Below, piece after piece: positions 24,766-34,677 of a stretch of DNA of 64,000 nucleotides (positions are counted from its first letter, which is position 1; each line of letters starts with the position of its first letter). This DNA comes from Neoarius graeffei (Eukaryota > Chordata > Actinopteri > Siluriformes > Ariidae). The notes under the pieces are model-generated. The model was not told the DNA's origin. It saw only the letters and a list, made by a program, of their open reading frames with translations, and made no database searches. The position numbers were made by a program, and so were the translations under genes. The stretch spans positions 20,014,610 to 20,078,609 of the forward strand of contig NC_083590.1 of assembly GCF_027579695.1 (NCBI RefSeq), given 5' to 3'.

Positions 24766-27700
24766 CACGCTGCGTTACGAGAAAGCAGGGAAAGTGGGGT
24801 TACGGTTAAATCAGGGATTATTGTTAAGCCTGGATCTCAAGGTTTCTGGGGGGAGGGAGGCGTTCCAGATCTTGTGGCGTGCATTATACACAAGAGTAAC
24901 GTACATCTCCTTAGAGTTAACCAATCTTGCGTATTAAAGTCGCGAATGAAAAGCATATTTTTTAATGCTGACTATTACTTATTATTCTATCCACATTCAC
25001 TGGATATGAGCAATCGCAGGCTCTGATTGGCTACTCTACTACTAGGATATCAGCTCATATACCGTGAGCGGAGAAAAACAAAACGGCAGAGCGCGTTGCT
25101 GAACCAACAACTCTACTCGAAAACAAAACCCCCCAAAAGGCAACAAAATATGAAATAAAAGTATTTAACGGTGGGGGCGTCGTGGCTCAGTTGGATAAGG
25201 CGCCATACCATAAATCCGGGGACCCGGGTTCGATTCCGACCCGAGGTAATTTCCCGATCCCTCCCCGTCTCTCTCTCCCGCTCATTTCCTGTCTCTACAC
25301 TGTCCTATCCAATAAAGGTGGAAAAAAAAAAGTATTTAATGGTTTGTCGCCTTGACTGCAAAACGTGTCGTGAAATCATCCTTCTACAACACGAGAAACC
25401 TGATAAAAACACCTCACGGCTTTGCACCAGCATCTTGAATGAAGCGTGTGACGAGGGCTAATTTCACACATCTTTTTTTTTCCCCAAGAATTATTGCATT
25501 TTTCACAAATTGCTCCTGTCATTTCGCCGGTTTGTTTACATTCTAAGCGGAAATTATTCTGTCTGACGTTTTGTATAAAGCTTTTATTTATCAAATTTGC
25601 AAAAAATAAAAATAAAAAATGCTCCGTTTCTCAAAACCCAGTGAATGTGGATAGAATAAAAACAGTTATTCTACTCACTCAATCTCGTCGTACGTGGCTT
25701 ACAGCTGCTATCAGCTCATGTACGACTCGATTTCGTGGAATAACTGTTAAATGTCCGTCCTAGGGAGGTATAGATCCCGTTGTAGGCATTATCAGTCTTA
25801 TCGCAATTTCTTGTAAAAAAATAAATAAATGCTCAGATACCAACATCTGGTACCCCGTGACAAACATTTCATGGCATTAGCCTTGCGTATGATGATGTGC
25901 TAAAGACCAGGCGACAAAACGACAGCGATCTGGACGCTGTTTCATGACAATCAGAACAAACTTGACTGCAAAACGTGTCGTGAAATCATCCTTCTACAAC
26001 ATGAGAAACCTGATAAAAACACCTCACGGCTTTGCACCAGCATCTTGAATGAAGCGTGTGACGAGGGCTAAGCAGTAAAGTGCCAAGAATTGCGTGCACA
26101 GCAGTGTGAGCTGCACCGGTCACTTATTTTTACTGACTATGCTCACTAATACTGCTCTGCTGAAAAAAAAACAAAACACAGTATCCATGCAGCTCTGCTC
26201 CTTTCCTTATACAGTAATACATGTGACTGCTTAAAGTCGACACCAGAACAGTGCATGAGAAGCTCAGCATTTGTAAGAAGTGCAGAGGGAGGACAAGAGG
26301 GAGGGAGGGAGGGAGGGAGGGAGGGAGGGAAGGAGCCGCCTTGCCTTGGCTGGGGTACGAGTAGTGGGTCTGGCACGGCTGAGTTGAAGTATAAGCTGTG
26401 CTGAAGCTGAGAAACGGCATCTGGCCAGCAGCGGACACGTCCTGCAGCCTGGGCTCGCTCTTAATGCCCGGCCACATGGCACCTACGGCCACGCGGGTGT
26501 GGGTGGAGACATGGAGCAAAAGAGGACACACGTACACAAGAAAGAGAGAGAGAGAGAAAGAGAGAATGCAGAGACAGAGAATGAGATGAAGCAGATGTGA
26601 GTGGAAATGTGAATGCGAATGGAAGCTGCGTGTGCAGTGACTGCTGCTTTAAATGCAGTGACAGCATGAGTGCTCGAGTGGTATGAAGTAAAGCTCCAGG
26701 CTGGGACACACCGAATGGAGGCAGGCCATAGGTTTGGCCCGTCTGGCTGAAGGTGCTGTACGCTGCTGACTGACCCAGAGCAGAAAACGCCACCTGGTTG
26801 TCGTATACAGTAACTGCAGGGCTATTACATAGGAGACAGAGAGAGAGAATCAAGTAAGGGAGTAATTTTTATACAATAGATTTATCCTGATGATTGGCAG
26901 AATCTTTATTGGTAAAAACGATACCTCACACAGCTCTTTTAAATACTGGCACACTATTACTGAGAAACATCACATCATCAGCTTCCTGGAGCACTGTAGG
27001 GTTCTCTTTGCCCTTCCATAGTTAACGCTCGCAATTCTATGCAAACATTTTGCACGCACTTCCAAAAATATTCCCATCCAGCGACAGAAACGAAACCCAT
27101 TTACCCCAAACATGTGCATGGACTGCCTGTCCGACCGCTTTTATTTCATTTCCACCATTTTCCTTTTTCGATGCTGTTATCTGAATAAAGTCACTTGCAC
27201 ACGATACAAAACATTCAAAATTAAAAGTCTGAAAATAAATAACACAAAAACAAGCGTTGAAAATTGCCGTATTCAGCTGTCCTGGAATTGGGTGACTCGT
27301 GTGTTTTCCACATCAGTGTTTTTCAAAGGCTATGTTTACCTTATCTACACGAAACGGAGCAGATTTCGCCACGTCAGAGAGCGGATTTAAAACGATGCAT
27401 CTTTGGAGGTCAAAACGGCTGCTTTAGTGTGGAGGAGTCCGCAAAAGTGATAGGATGCACTATGAAATTTATCTGCGTTAATGTGGATAAAGTCAGCGAT
27501 GGAGACGTGGCCTCCATGCCTGTCTGTCAGTCCCAGCGACAGAGGCGTGGCCTCCGTGCCCGTCCATCAGTCCCAGCGACAGAGGCGTGGCCTCCGCGCC
27601 CGTCCGTCAGTCAGTCCCAGCGACAGAGGCGTGGCCTCCGCGCCCGTCCGTCAGTCAGTCAGTCCCAGCGACAGAGGCGTGGCCTCCGCACCCGTCCGTC

Positions 27701-28719
27701 AGTCAGTCCCAGCGACAGAGGCGTGGCCTCCGCGCCCGTCCGTCAGTCAGTCAGTCCCAGCGACAGAGGCGTGGCCTCCGCACCCGTCCGTCAGTCAGTC
27801 AGTCCCAGCGACAGAGGCGTGGCCTCCGTGCCCGTCCGTCAGTCAGTCCTAGCGACAGAGGCGTGGCCACCACGCCTGTCCGTCTGTCAGTCAGTCCCAG
27901 CGACATGACCTCCGCGCCCATCCGTCAGTCAGGCAGTCCCAGCAACAGAGGCGTGGCCTGTGCGCCCGCCCGTCAGTCAGTCCCAGCAACAGAGGTGTGG
28001 CCTCCGGGCCCATCTGTCAGTCAATCAGTCCCAGCAACAGAGGCGTGGCCTTTGCGCCCAAACAGTCAGTCAGTCAGTCTCAGCAACAGAGGTGTGGCCT
28101 GTGCGCCTGTCTGTCTGTCAGTCCCAGTGACAGAGGCGTGGCCTTCGCACCCGTCCATCAGTCAGTCCCAGCAACCAGGGCGTGGCCTCCATGCCCACCT
28201 GTCCGTCAGTCCCAGCAACACCGGCATGGTCTACACGCCCGCCTGTCCGTCCGTCAGTCCCAGCGACACAGGCGTGGCCTCCATGCCCGTCCACCAATTG
28301 GTCCCAGCGACAGAGGCGTGGCCTCCGCACCCATCAGTTCCAACGAAGCTGCAATGCCTCCTATACGGAGACGTGTCTATCAGGCTGCTTGAAAAGGGTG
28401 TGGCCTCCCTCTCTTCAACGATACTGCTGTTCTCTTACTTACTTATCGAGATTACTTGTACGAAATCACACTGGAACAAATGAAGCCACGCGTCACATCA
28501 TAAATTACTGTACTCGTTTTACAGACCGCCATTCAGCTTACATCTCCCTTCACTACGGTGCTGAGCTCTTACTTGTTTCCTGGGTAGATCTGTGAGGTAT
28601 ATTCAGATTCTGGAGCTGTGAGCTCTTTGCAGGTCTCCACTGAAACACATTTAAAAAAAAAATTATATGCGCACACACAAAAGCATTAATACCATGATTC
28701 ACTCACCACACAGGACCTT

Positions 28720-28791
<72 letters not shown>

Positions 28792-29312
28792 CTTTAGTAT
28801 AGGAGCGGTCTGAGTCACAGCCTGATATGTGTTGATTTGAGCGTTCTTGATTCCCTGGAACTGACAGACATGGAAAATAATATTTAGAACAGAAAATAAA
28901 TGATGGTAGTGAGGCTGAAGAAGGATGAAGAGTACAGACCAGAATCGAGATGTGCAGCAGAGGATGGAGAGTAAGTGGTGATGTTAGAGCCTAAAACATC
29001 TGGCCTGCTGTCATGACCGACCTCACCACTAGAACAACAACAATTAACCAATTAACACCAGTATGCGAGATACTGGAAAGGCAAAATGTCAGACTGGAAA
29101 ACATTTTAGATATTATGTGTAGATATATTACCTCACATCTTCTTCCTGACCGATTTCTGGGTCGTGCCTCGCTTTCTTTGCCTGTTCAGTCAACACACAT
29201 GGACACGTGTCTCTCGGTATTCAAGATCTCAGAGCTAGGAGTGATCGAGAAGTGTGGAAGGAAAGAACAGGGGACTCACCGGGAGCTCTGGTGCCTCCTG
29301 TGGCTCCTCCAT
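11838..29312 (-). CDS. eya3: Eyes absent homolog 3 (EYA-family phosphatase and transcription cofactor), 17 coding exons
   Basis: EYA3 is a HAD-fold protein tyrosine phosphatase and a SIX-partner transcription cofactor, acting in nucleus and cytoplasm. Coding exons in transcript order: 29312-29280 (ATG), 29181-29137, 28860-28792, 28634-28573, 26821-26712, 26482-26345, 24317-24238, 24075-23895, 19431-19298, 19190-19107, 18928-18839, 18755-18697, 18614-18454, 13779-13665, 13565-13444, 13325-13225, 11918-11838 (stop TAG). Every junction is in phase and the sum is 1,665 nt (554 residues plus stop), close to human EYA3. The start [11 protein letters not shown] with AKKAR in the next exon matches the family N-terminus. 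The N-terminal half is Tyr/Ser/Thr/Pro-rich with QTYGLPPFG. The EYA domain starts with [13 protein letters not shown] (catalytic DLDET), then [51 protein letters not shown] and [18 protein letters not shown] and IKSLLLIQS favour EYA3 over EYA1, 2 and 4. Least certain are the 28634 acceptor and 29137 donor, chosen to keep frame. One intron uses a GC donor (26344). Confidence 0.93.
11990..12605 (+). repeat. Dispersed element with two 170-bp satellite units, family D, copy 1
   Basis: Left flank GAGCTACTGCTCACTTGCGT and right flank with GGATGGACGG and ACAGACAGAGGT are shared with the 20310-22355 copy. Between them are two 170-bp units beginning TGTTTCATAAATACATTCAG at 12250 and 12421. Lies in an eya3 intron. 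Confidence 0.75.
12606..13224. other. AT-rich eya3 intron, no element recognised
   Basis: Very AT-rich sequence with poly-A runs, next to the exon 13225-13325. Nothing else is visible. Confidence 0.5.
14170..14275. repeat. (AAT)n run with LINE-type 3' tail
   Basis: An (AAT)n run (14180-14211) is followed by TTTATATAGCACCTTTCTCA and AAGGTCGCTTTACAATAA, a tail typical of fish non-LTR retrotransposon ends. Confidence 0.5.
14640..16250 (+). mobile_element. hAT-like transposon remnant in an eya3 intron
   Basis: Contains a tandem duplication of about 105 bp (TCTCAAAATGCAAGACG at 14762 and 14867) and a TTF-type zinc-finger coding fragment at 15372. The 15950-16110 segment shares phrases such as GAGCGCTGG and ACATCACGCCAAGC with 14380-14465, so more than one copy may be present. 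Ends not defined. Confidence 0.4.
15372..15575 (+). pseudogene. hAT transposase N-terminal fragment (TTF-type zinc finger)
   Basis: A 67-codon frame reads [16 protein letters not shown], then [17 protein letters not shown]. The RSFxxxWYxxxxWL pattern is the start of the TTF-type finger in hAT/ZMYM-like transposases. The frame then stops, so only the beginning of a protein of 600 or more residues remains. Confidence 0.55.
16254..17414. other. Non-coding eya3 intron sequence
   Basis: No exon, satellite or recognisable element is seen; short open frames here show no family motif. Confidence 0.4.
17520..17777 (+). pseudogene. hAT transposase N-terminus with BED-like finger
   Basis: Reads [19 protein letters not shown], then [11 protein letters not shown], a start shared with ZBED/SCAND3-type hAT proteins. 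The C-x2-C pair is present but the His-containing half of the finger is lost and the frame ends in a duplicated GATGTTTAAAATGTG stretch. Truncated and inactive. Confidence 0.75.
17846..18222 (-). mobile_element. tRNA-derived SINE nested in the hAT element
   Basis: Same family as 9472-9848. Target-site duplication TGTTTAAAATGT at 17834-17845 and 18223-18234. Confidence 0.92.
19903..20124 (+). mobile_element. L2-like LINE, 5'-truncated 3' end
   Basis: Matches the last 200 bp of the LINE at 34.4-37.8 kb: GGTTCCTCTCGAGGTTTCTT, then TGTTAAAAGCGCTATACAAA and a CTTGACTTGAACTG tail. Only the 3' end remains, as expected from abortive reverse transcription. Confidence 0.85.
20310..22355 (+). repeat. 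Dispersed element with a ten-unit 170-bp satellite array, family D, copy 2
   Basis: Flanks equal those of copy 1 (11990-12605). Units begin TGTTTCGTAAATACATTCAG at about 20680, 20850, 21020, 21190, 21342, 21512, 21682, 21852, 22022 and 22192. Spacing is 170 bp except one 152-bp unit with an 18-bp deletion near 21300. No coding capacity beyond frames shared by all units. Confidence 0.9.
20509..20641 (+). mobile_element. 5'-truncated tRNA-derived SINE inside family D
   Basis: Only the 3' third of the SINE is present, starting CCCTGTGATGACCTGG. Target-site duplication ATTTTGCTTCTT flanks it (20497-20508, 20642-20653), splitting a segment that is continuous in copy 1 near 12220. Confidence 0.88.
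22380..23890. repeat. Intron repeats including a second copy of the 440-770 segment
   Basis: 23420-23660 repeats the segment at 550-770 (CTGAATCCTGAATGACTCCT). A short acidic frame [19 protein letters not shown] begins at 23299. An inverted pair around GGTCCGTATGGTGAAATACC (23666) and its complement (23715-23740) marks an element end. No eya3 exon was found here. Confidence 0.5.
24727..24762. repeat. (GT)n microsatellite
   Basis: Eighteen GT dinucleotides in an eya3 intron. Confidence 0.9.
24985..25755 (+). mobile_element. Dispersed DNA element, family C, copy 2 (carries a different SINE)
   Basis: Shares TATCCACATTCACTGGATAT at its start and ACAGTTATTCTACTCACTC with TGGAATAACTGTTAAAT at its end with copy 1 at 9240. 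Interrupted by the SINE at 25173-25328. A nearby 85-bp segment (25347-25461) recurs at 25960-26071. Confidence 0.6.
25173..25328 (+). mobile_element. Short tRNA-derived SINE (second SINE family)
   Basis: Head GTGGCTCAGTTGGATAAGG (box A) and GGGTTCGATTCCGAC (box B) resembles a tRNA, followed by a 3' part with TCATTTCCTGTCTCTACACT and CAATAAAGGTGG plus poly-A. The target AAAAGTATTTAA is duplicated on both sides. It is not a functional tRNA gene. Confidence 0.85.
26299..26331. repeat. (GGGA)n microsatellite beside an eya3 splice donor
   Basis: Eight GGGA repeats ending about 13 bp from the GC donor of exon 26345-26482; in the transcript it reads (TCCC)n. Confidence 0.9.
27500..28340. repeat. 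GC-rich minisatellite in an eya3 intron
   Basis: About twenty units of 40-50 bp built on CAGCGACAGAGGCGTGGCCT followed by a CCGTCCGTCAGTCAGTCC-type spacer. Unit length varies by 4 bp through gain or loss of TCAG. Left units are most alike, right units degenerate. Long open frames here are a by-product of the repeat. Confidence 0.9.
28722..28790. repeat. (AAT)n-(ATT)n-(AAT)n microsatellite at an eya3 splice donor
   Basis: The trinucleotide switches strand sense twice, so it is self-complementary. Its right end is the splice donor of exon 28792-28860. Confidence 0.92.
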
Positions 29313-29608
29313 GATGGTGTGTGTATGCGTGCGCGCGTGGAGAGGACGGCACGGCGTGTCCTGACGTGTCTGGCCGCTCACACTTTACTGCTGCTTCTGG
29401 CCCTGTGCAGGCCCTGAATCACACACACACACACTTTATCTTCACATCCTTACTGTATGAAGGCGTACGCTTTCATCCATCTTGTTCCACCACCCATCTG
29501 AGGGGTTTCAGAAACTCTCATGAATGAACGATGGGAAATCCCTGGAAATTTAACGACTGTTACTTGGAATCTGGGACTCAAAATTTTAACTCTATTATGT
29601 AAGAAGAG

Positions 29609-29980
29609 GGCGGCACGGTGGTGTAGTGGTTAGCGCTGTCGCCTCACAGCAAGAAGGTCTGGGTTCGAGCCCCGTGGCCAGTGAGGGCCTTTCTGTGCGG
29701 AGTCTGCATGTTCTCCCCGTGTCCGCGTGGGTTTCCTCCGGGTGCTCCGGTTTCCCCCACAGTCCAAAGACATGCAGGTTAGGTTAACTGGTGACTCTAA
29801 ATTGAGCGTAGGTGTGAATGTGAGTGTGAATGGTTGTCTGTGTCTATGTGTCGGCCCTGTGATGACCTGGCGACTTGCCCAGGGTGTACCCCGCCTTTCG
29901 CCAGTAGTCAGCTGGGATAGGCTCCAGCTTGCCTGCGACCCTGTAGAACAGGATAAAGCGGCTAGAGATAATGAGATGAG
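29609..29980 (+). mobile_element. tRNA-derived SINE, full length, eya3 intron 1
   Basis: Plus-strand copy from GGCGGCACGGTGGTGTAGTG to the GATAATGAGATGAG tail; target duplication ATGTAAGAAGAG at 29597-29608 and 29981-29992. Confidence 0.93.
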
Positions 29981-30242
29981 ATGTAAGAAGAGTTGTATTG
30001 TTAATTACTAACCTTCTTATAAACAGTATTAAAAAAAGAAGTCATTTTTGACATAACGTTTCATAAGTGTTATTATAGTACCTATAGGTGAGTACCAGTA
30101 AGTTGTAACCAACTGGACCACACTTTTTTCTAGACATGGAACTGACCCATGTGTGCTACTGTTTTCTTGGGTAGAACTTTAAGCATGTTTTTCTTGAATC
30201 TTCTGACATTTTCTTGGAAGCTGAGAAGCCGTCTCCAGGCCA

Positions 30243-31064
30243 GGGTTGTAGTCGAGTCACTAAACCTCAAGTCCAAGTCCAGTCTCAAGTCCCCAGGGTT
30301 CAAGTCTGAGTCAAATCCAAGTCATTAAAAAAAAAAATTGAGTCGAGTCAAGAACAAGACTCCACCTGCACCATTTGACGGTGGCTGTTTTAGCGCCATT
30401 AACATTTGTCTGTCCTGAACATGACGTATGAACAGGTGAATGCGCTTCTCTTTATCAGGGAGTGTGAAGTATTCTGTCAGAGATGGTTGGGAGACGGATG
30501 GAAGTGCAGGTGTGTTTATTAATACAATTAAAGACGGTAAACAATCCAGAACGGCAGGAAAAATCGTAAACTATCGTAGACTCGGAAGAATCAAAGACTC
30601 GGCTATCGTAGACTCGGAAGAATCAAAGACGAGAAACAGGAAATCAGGGATCAGGAAACTGAACAAGGAAACAAGGCTCGGTAACGTGTCAGCAATACAA
30701 CTCAATACTTCGCAAATTAAGTGCGTTTTTACAGTTTTTATATCGGCACGCTGATTAAGCCTTAATCCTGTGCGGGTGCGAGTCGTTTACGGCGTGCGCG
30801 CGAGAGTCTGGAGCGTTCCCGAAAGTCTATCTGATGCACACACCAAGGCATGCAGGTGTGACACTCGTGCACAAAATTAGTATAAAAATTAATGTAGATA
30901 TAAATATCCTATGCCAAATTATTATGGCATGATACAAAAAATAAAGAAAAAATCCAAGTCCTCATCTCCAGTTTACGAGTCCAAATGCAGTTAATGCACA
31001 AGTCCAAGTCAAGTCACGAGTCTTTAAAATTAGAGGATGAGTCAGACTCGAGTACTACAAGCCT
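30243..31064. mobile_element. DNA element with long inverted ends
   Basis: Left end GGGTTGTAGTCGAGTCACTA and right end GACTCGAGTACTACAAGCC are near-inverse, with many internal CAAGTCCAAGTC and GAGTCAAGT repeats. The middle contains a direct repeat (CTATCGTAGACTCGGAAGAA at 30571 and 30603). No transposase seen. Confidence 0.55.
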
Positions 31065-31272
31065 GCTCCTGGCATCTAAAGCCCTTCAGCTTCCTGGGCC
31101 CCAAGACAGGCCCCAGACCCCTGGCTGCATTGTTCCGGGCCTTTCGGACAGGCTGAAATTTGGACAGACAGACATTTCAGACTCATCGGTTCTGTGACAG
31201 TCTGCTTAAAATTCCTTATTTCCCCACACTGTGAAGCTGATGGTATGGACAGTACAACACCTGCACGGTCAC

Positions 31273-32619
31273 TAGGGTTGGGCGGTATCCAAATTTTGAT
31301 ACCTTTAAACTGTCTGTGTTTTCCCGGGGTATACGGTATTACCGAGAAAAAAATATTTTGTTTCGGCCTACTGTGTAACGTGCGCCTATACCGGCGGACC
31401 TTGTCCAGACCTGCGCCTATGCCTCAAATGTACTATTTAAAAGCAGCATAGCGAATTATGTGCATTGTGGTATGGATTAAGCAGCAAAGCGAATTTTGTG
31501 CATTGATGAATGGATTAAGAGATATTTCAAAGCATCACGCAACTCTTCCTTCATCTTGAAAATAGCATTCAACTGTCGTTTACACATGTCTGCGTTGAAA
31601 CGCCATTTGCAGCACTATTTCACCTGCTCCATCAAAAAAAGTACACGATGAGCAGGATCATACCCTTTCAAGCATGGGAAATAAAAAAAAGAAAAAGAAT
31701 CAACCAACACCCAAGTCCGTTTAGACTGCGCGATAAACCATATTCTTCAGCGCAAATGAGGCGAACCTAATTCAAATGCGTGATAGCTGCACAAGGCAAA
31801 ATCATATGGGCCCACGTCATGCCATGGCGGGGAAATTAATAATCAAATGGCCTTACCTTGCTTAAAACGCTGTCTTGATCACATAACTCCTTACAATTAT
31901 TCCACTTAAATCCATACGGTTTAACACCCAACAAAGATAGCAAGCGCATTGCTAATTCCCACCAGAAACCTAACAGTTTACGCTACGATGTTTTCTTCCG
32001 TTTCTTCAGTAGATGACATTTCAAACGTTTATTACCCACATCCCAAATGTCATACGTTATATTATTTTACCTTGTTGTTACTCATGTAACCTACTCAAAA
32101 CACAACTCATTGGAGAGATCTCATGGAAGTGGAGTACCCCAGGCTATGGTGTGCCTTAGGGGACATATTAGATTTTTTTCGATTTTGCGCGGTCATTTAC
32201 ATTATTGCTGGCTCTTCCTTTTCGTTTGGTTTGAAACCAAAATACTGCCACACTGCCGATGTTGTATTTTTTTTTTTGCCACTAACTCGTTATCTTGACT
32301 TGCCATCTTTCAACCGCGGTCTCAGTCTCTTGCGAAGCTTTCTGTCAGACTCCAAATGTCACGCAGGGTTGCCATGGTAACGACATAAACAACCCTGCAC
32401 GCGATGAGAACTTCTTTAGGAAATTGATAGAATTAGTGAAAATACGATCACACAGTTATTCGGGATGATCTTCAATTTATTATTTTATATTATGACCTCA
32501 TGTACTCCATATTTATTTAGATATTATATATTTTTTTAAAATGACGGTAATGAGACCGATACCGTTGGTACTTTTGGATACATCGGGATACCTTCTTACC
32601 GTAATACCGCCCAACCCTA
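31273..32619. mobile_element. Non-autonomous hAT element, 1,347 bp
   Basis: Ends TAGGGTTGGGCGGTA and TACCGCCCAACCCTA are perfect inverted repeats. Flanked by the 8-bp duplication ACGGTCAC (31265-31272, 32620-32627). No transposase ORF. Confidence 0.93.
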
Positions 32620-32696
32620 ACGGTCACGAATTATTAAAACAAGGAAATTAACAGATATCATGGGAATGAATTTGTAAAACATGGGAACAAATATAC

Positions 32697-32957
32697 TGGA
32701 ATATATAGAGGATGATACACAGTTACGCAAAGACATGAAGTTTATCTTCAAGTGCTGAATGTATAGATCACCAGTCAGCGGGGAAAACACTGGGAGTGAT
32801 GTCATCGGAATGAAACCTCAGGAATTATTATACACACAGGACACTTTATCGATGGAAATAAAAACGTGTTCTATTCCCTTTTCTAGCGGGTTCATTCATT
32901 TGGTTTGATAGCATGCAATATTGTTAGCATATCGCTTATCCGACGTGTATTACCTCA
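32697..32957. mobile_element. Dispersed DNA element, family A, copy 2, left part
   Basis: Matches 5490-5870 (ATCGCTTATCCGACGTGTAT at 32930). It resumes at 37833, being split by the LINE, which itself carries a hAT element. Confidence 0.6.
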
Positions 32958-32965
32958 CTCTGGAT

Positions 32966-34370
32966 CAGTGGTTGCGTTAGACTTTTTCATTGTCCGTCAT
33001 TTTGACGGACAGGGTCGTAAAAATTCCGTCATTGTCCATTATTATCTGTCATTTTATTTTAACTTTTAAATGACAATGTATATAGGCTATAAATGCTATA
33101 TATTTAATAACTTGTGTTTTCATGGACTCATTTTCATTTAAAAATTAATTCACAGAACAAGCTTGTATTATTTAATCATTTATTTATGTATTTATGATGC
33201 AAAAAGATGAACAGAGATTCTGACGTTCGGTCACTTGTGAACCCATTTTCCCTCCGCTAAAAACATTGCGGCTGTTGTGCCTTAACGGGCATATGAACAA
33301 TGTTATTTTACAACGTAGCAAGACAATCGCAGTTAAAATATGAACAGTCCACTACAACGATTTAAGTGACAATCTAATCTGACCTGTTTGCATGAGCTCA
33401 AACCTTCCTTCTGGCCCGCATGGATTTAAATTGGGAGCTCGCTTGTGCATAATCAAAGTCGTCAATGGAGACCGCTGCCGAGGCAACTGTCATTAAATTT
33501 TGCGTCTTTGCCTCGGACAGACGACTTCTCATTGACGTTTTAATTTTATTCTGAAGGCTGAACCCGCGCTCTGCTGCGACACTGGAGACTGGAATAACCA
33601 GCGCCACTTCAGCCAAAGTTCTGAAGTCGGGAAACATTTCTCCCAGGGAAGTGATCAGAAGCACCAGTGGTGCAGCTGCACCCCGCGGAGCCTGGAACCT
33701 GACACGGAAGGTCTTAAATAAAACGAAGTTATGTTTAAATGTTAGTTTGTCTACCCGTGCTTTCATTAAAATTATAGTTTAGCAGATATTCGAGCAGTGA
33801 TGTTCCTAAGCTTGCTGGGGAAGAATACAATAAATCGACATTTGTTTCATTTTAAAAACAAGAAAACAACTAGCCTAAATGAGCGCTATTGCATTAAGAC
33901 GTGCAGGCAGGGAAACGACACAAACAACCCAATGCATCTCCTTTTTTAATAGCAAAAATGACGCGTCTTCTGCAGAGAAGGGAAACATTAATCCATCTCA
34001 CTGTGCTCGTGGTTAGAAAAGTCAGAGCGCGGTCAGGAGCGCGATGGGCGGAACAGCCTTGCGGAGTGGCTACAGTGTATACATGAGCAGCCTATGCACT
34101 GAACATCAAGACTGCCGCAACGTCGGCTCAGATTGAAAGTGACGGCAGTGAAGACTATGTATACTGTATGTAAGAAAACTCTGCCACAACTTGCCAATCA
34201 TTTCAATTGTGTGTTTCATTATGTTTTATTATTGTTATTATTAGGCTATTATTGTTAGTGGTAACGGTAAACATCCGTCAATATGACCACCGGCCTTCAG
34301 ATTTTTCCGTCATAGCTAAAAAAAAAAAAATCCATCAATGACGGACAATTGTCGGTTAACGCGACCTATG
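32966..34370 (-). mobile_element. hAT element with transposase C-terminal remnant
   Basis: Flanked by the exact 8-bp duplication CTCTGGAT (32958-32965, 34371-34378). Inverted ends: CAGTGGTTGCGTTAGAC against CATAGGTCGCGTTAACC on the other strand, each followed by a TGTCCGTCATT motif. Confidence 0.9.
33398..33766 (-). pseudogene. hAT transposase dimerisation domain (hATC) fragment
   Basis: Reads PDFRTLAEVALVIPVSSVAA, then ERGFSLQNKIKTSMRSRL. This is the conserved C-terminal hAT dimerisation motif (VIPVSSVAAERGFS). The catalytic core is absent, so it is a terminal fragment of a protein near 600 residues or more. Confidence 0.85.
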
Positions 34371-34677
34371 CTCTGGATGAGCAAACCTGCTTGACACTTG
34401 CGGAAAAAGACTTTTTCACGAGTGTTGGCGTTAATCACTAATCTTTTTTTTATTTTTTCTACAAATAATTTTCCAGTATCCTTTTCATTTTTTACTGTAC
34501 TTTCGCTTTCCTTTTTATACTTTCCACTTTCGCTTTCCTTTTTCTGTTTTCCCCCCCTTTTTTCAGAAGAAGGCCAAGACCGGAAGCTTTCTTTTTTCTC
34601 CTCCTGCGTAAAGACCACAAGCAGAGGCCATCCACATCAGACCTGCTTTAACATCAACAGATCTTCAATTAAGGTAC

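Noticed and set aside
25173-25250. Possible tRNA gene
   Set aside because: Box A and B are present, but the cloverleaf is degenerate and the head is fused to a SINE 3' part with poly-A and target duplications. The same applies to 29609 and 58690.
27264-28483. Long overlapping frames (up to 298 codons) rich in PSVSQ and QRQRRGLR
   Set aside because: Product of the minisatellite unit; open in several frames at once, lies in an eya3 intron, on the opposite strand.
11838-29312. Assignment as eya4 or eya1 because of the adjacent SGK gene
   Set aside because: The residues in the EYA domain ([28 protein letters not shown]) and the neighbouring xkr8 favour eya3.
29609-30011. 94-codon frame starting [15 protein letters not shown], also present in other SINE copies
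   Set aside because: Translation of the conserved SINE body; identical frames occur in every copy.
33385-33770. Host zinc-finger gene of ZNF862 type
   Set aside because: Only the hAT dimerisation motif is present, inside a segment with hAT ends and an 8-bp target duplication.
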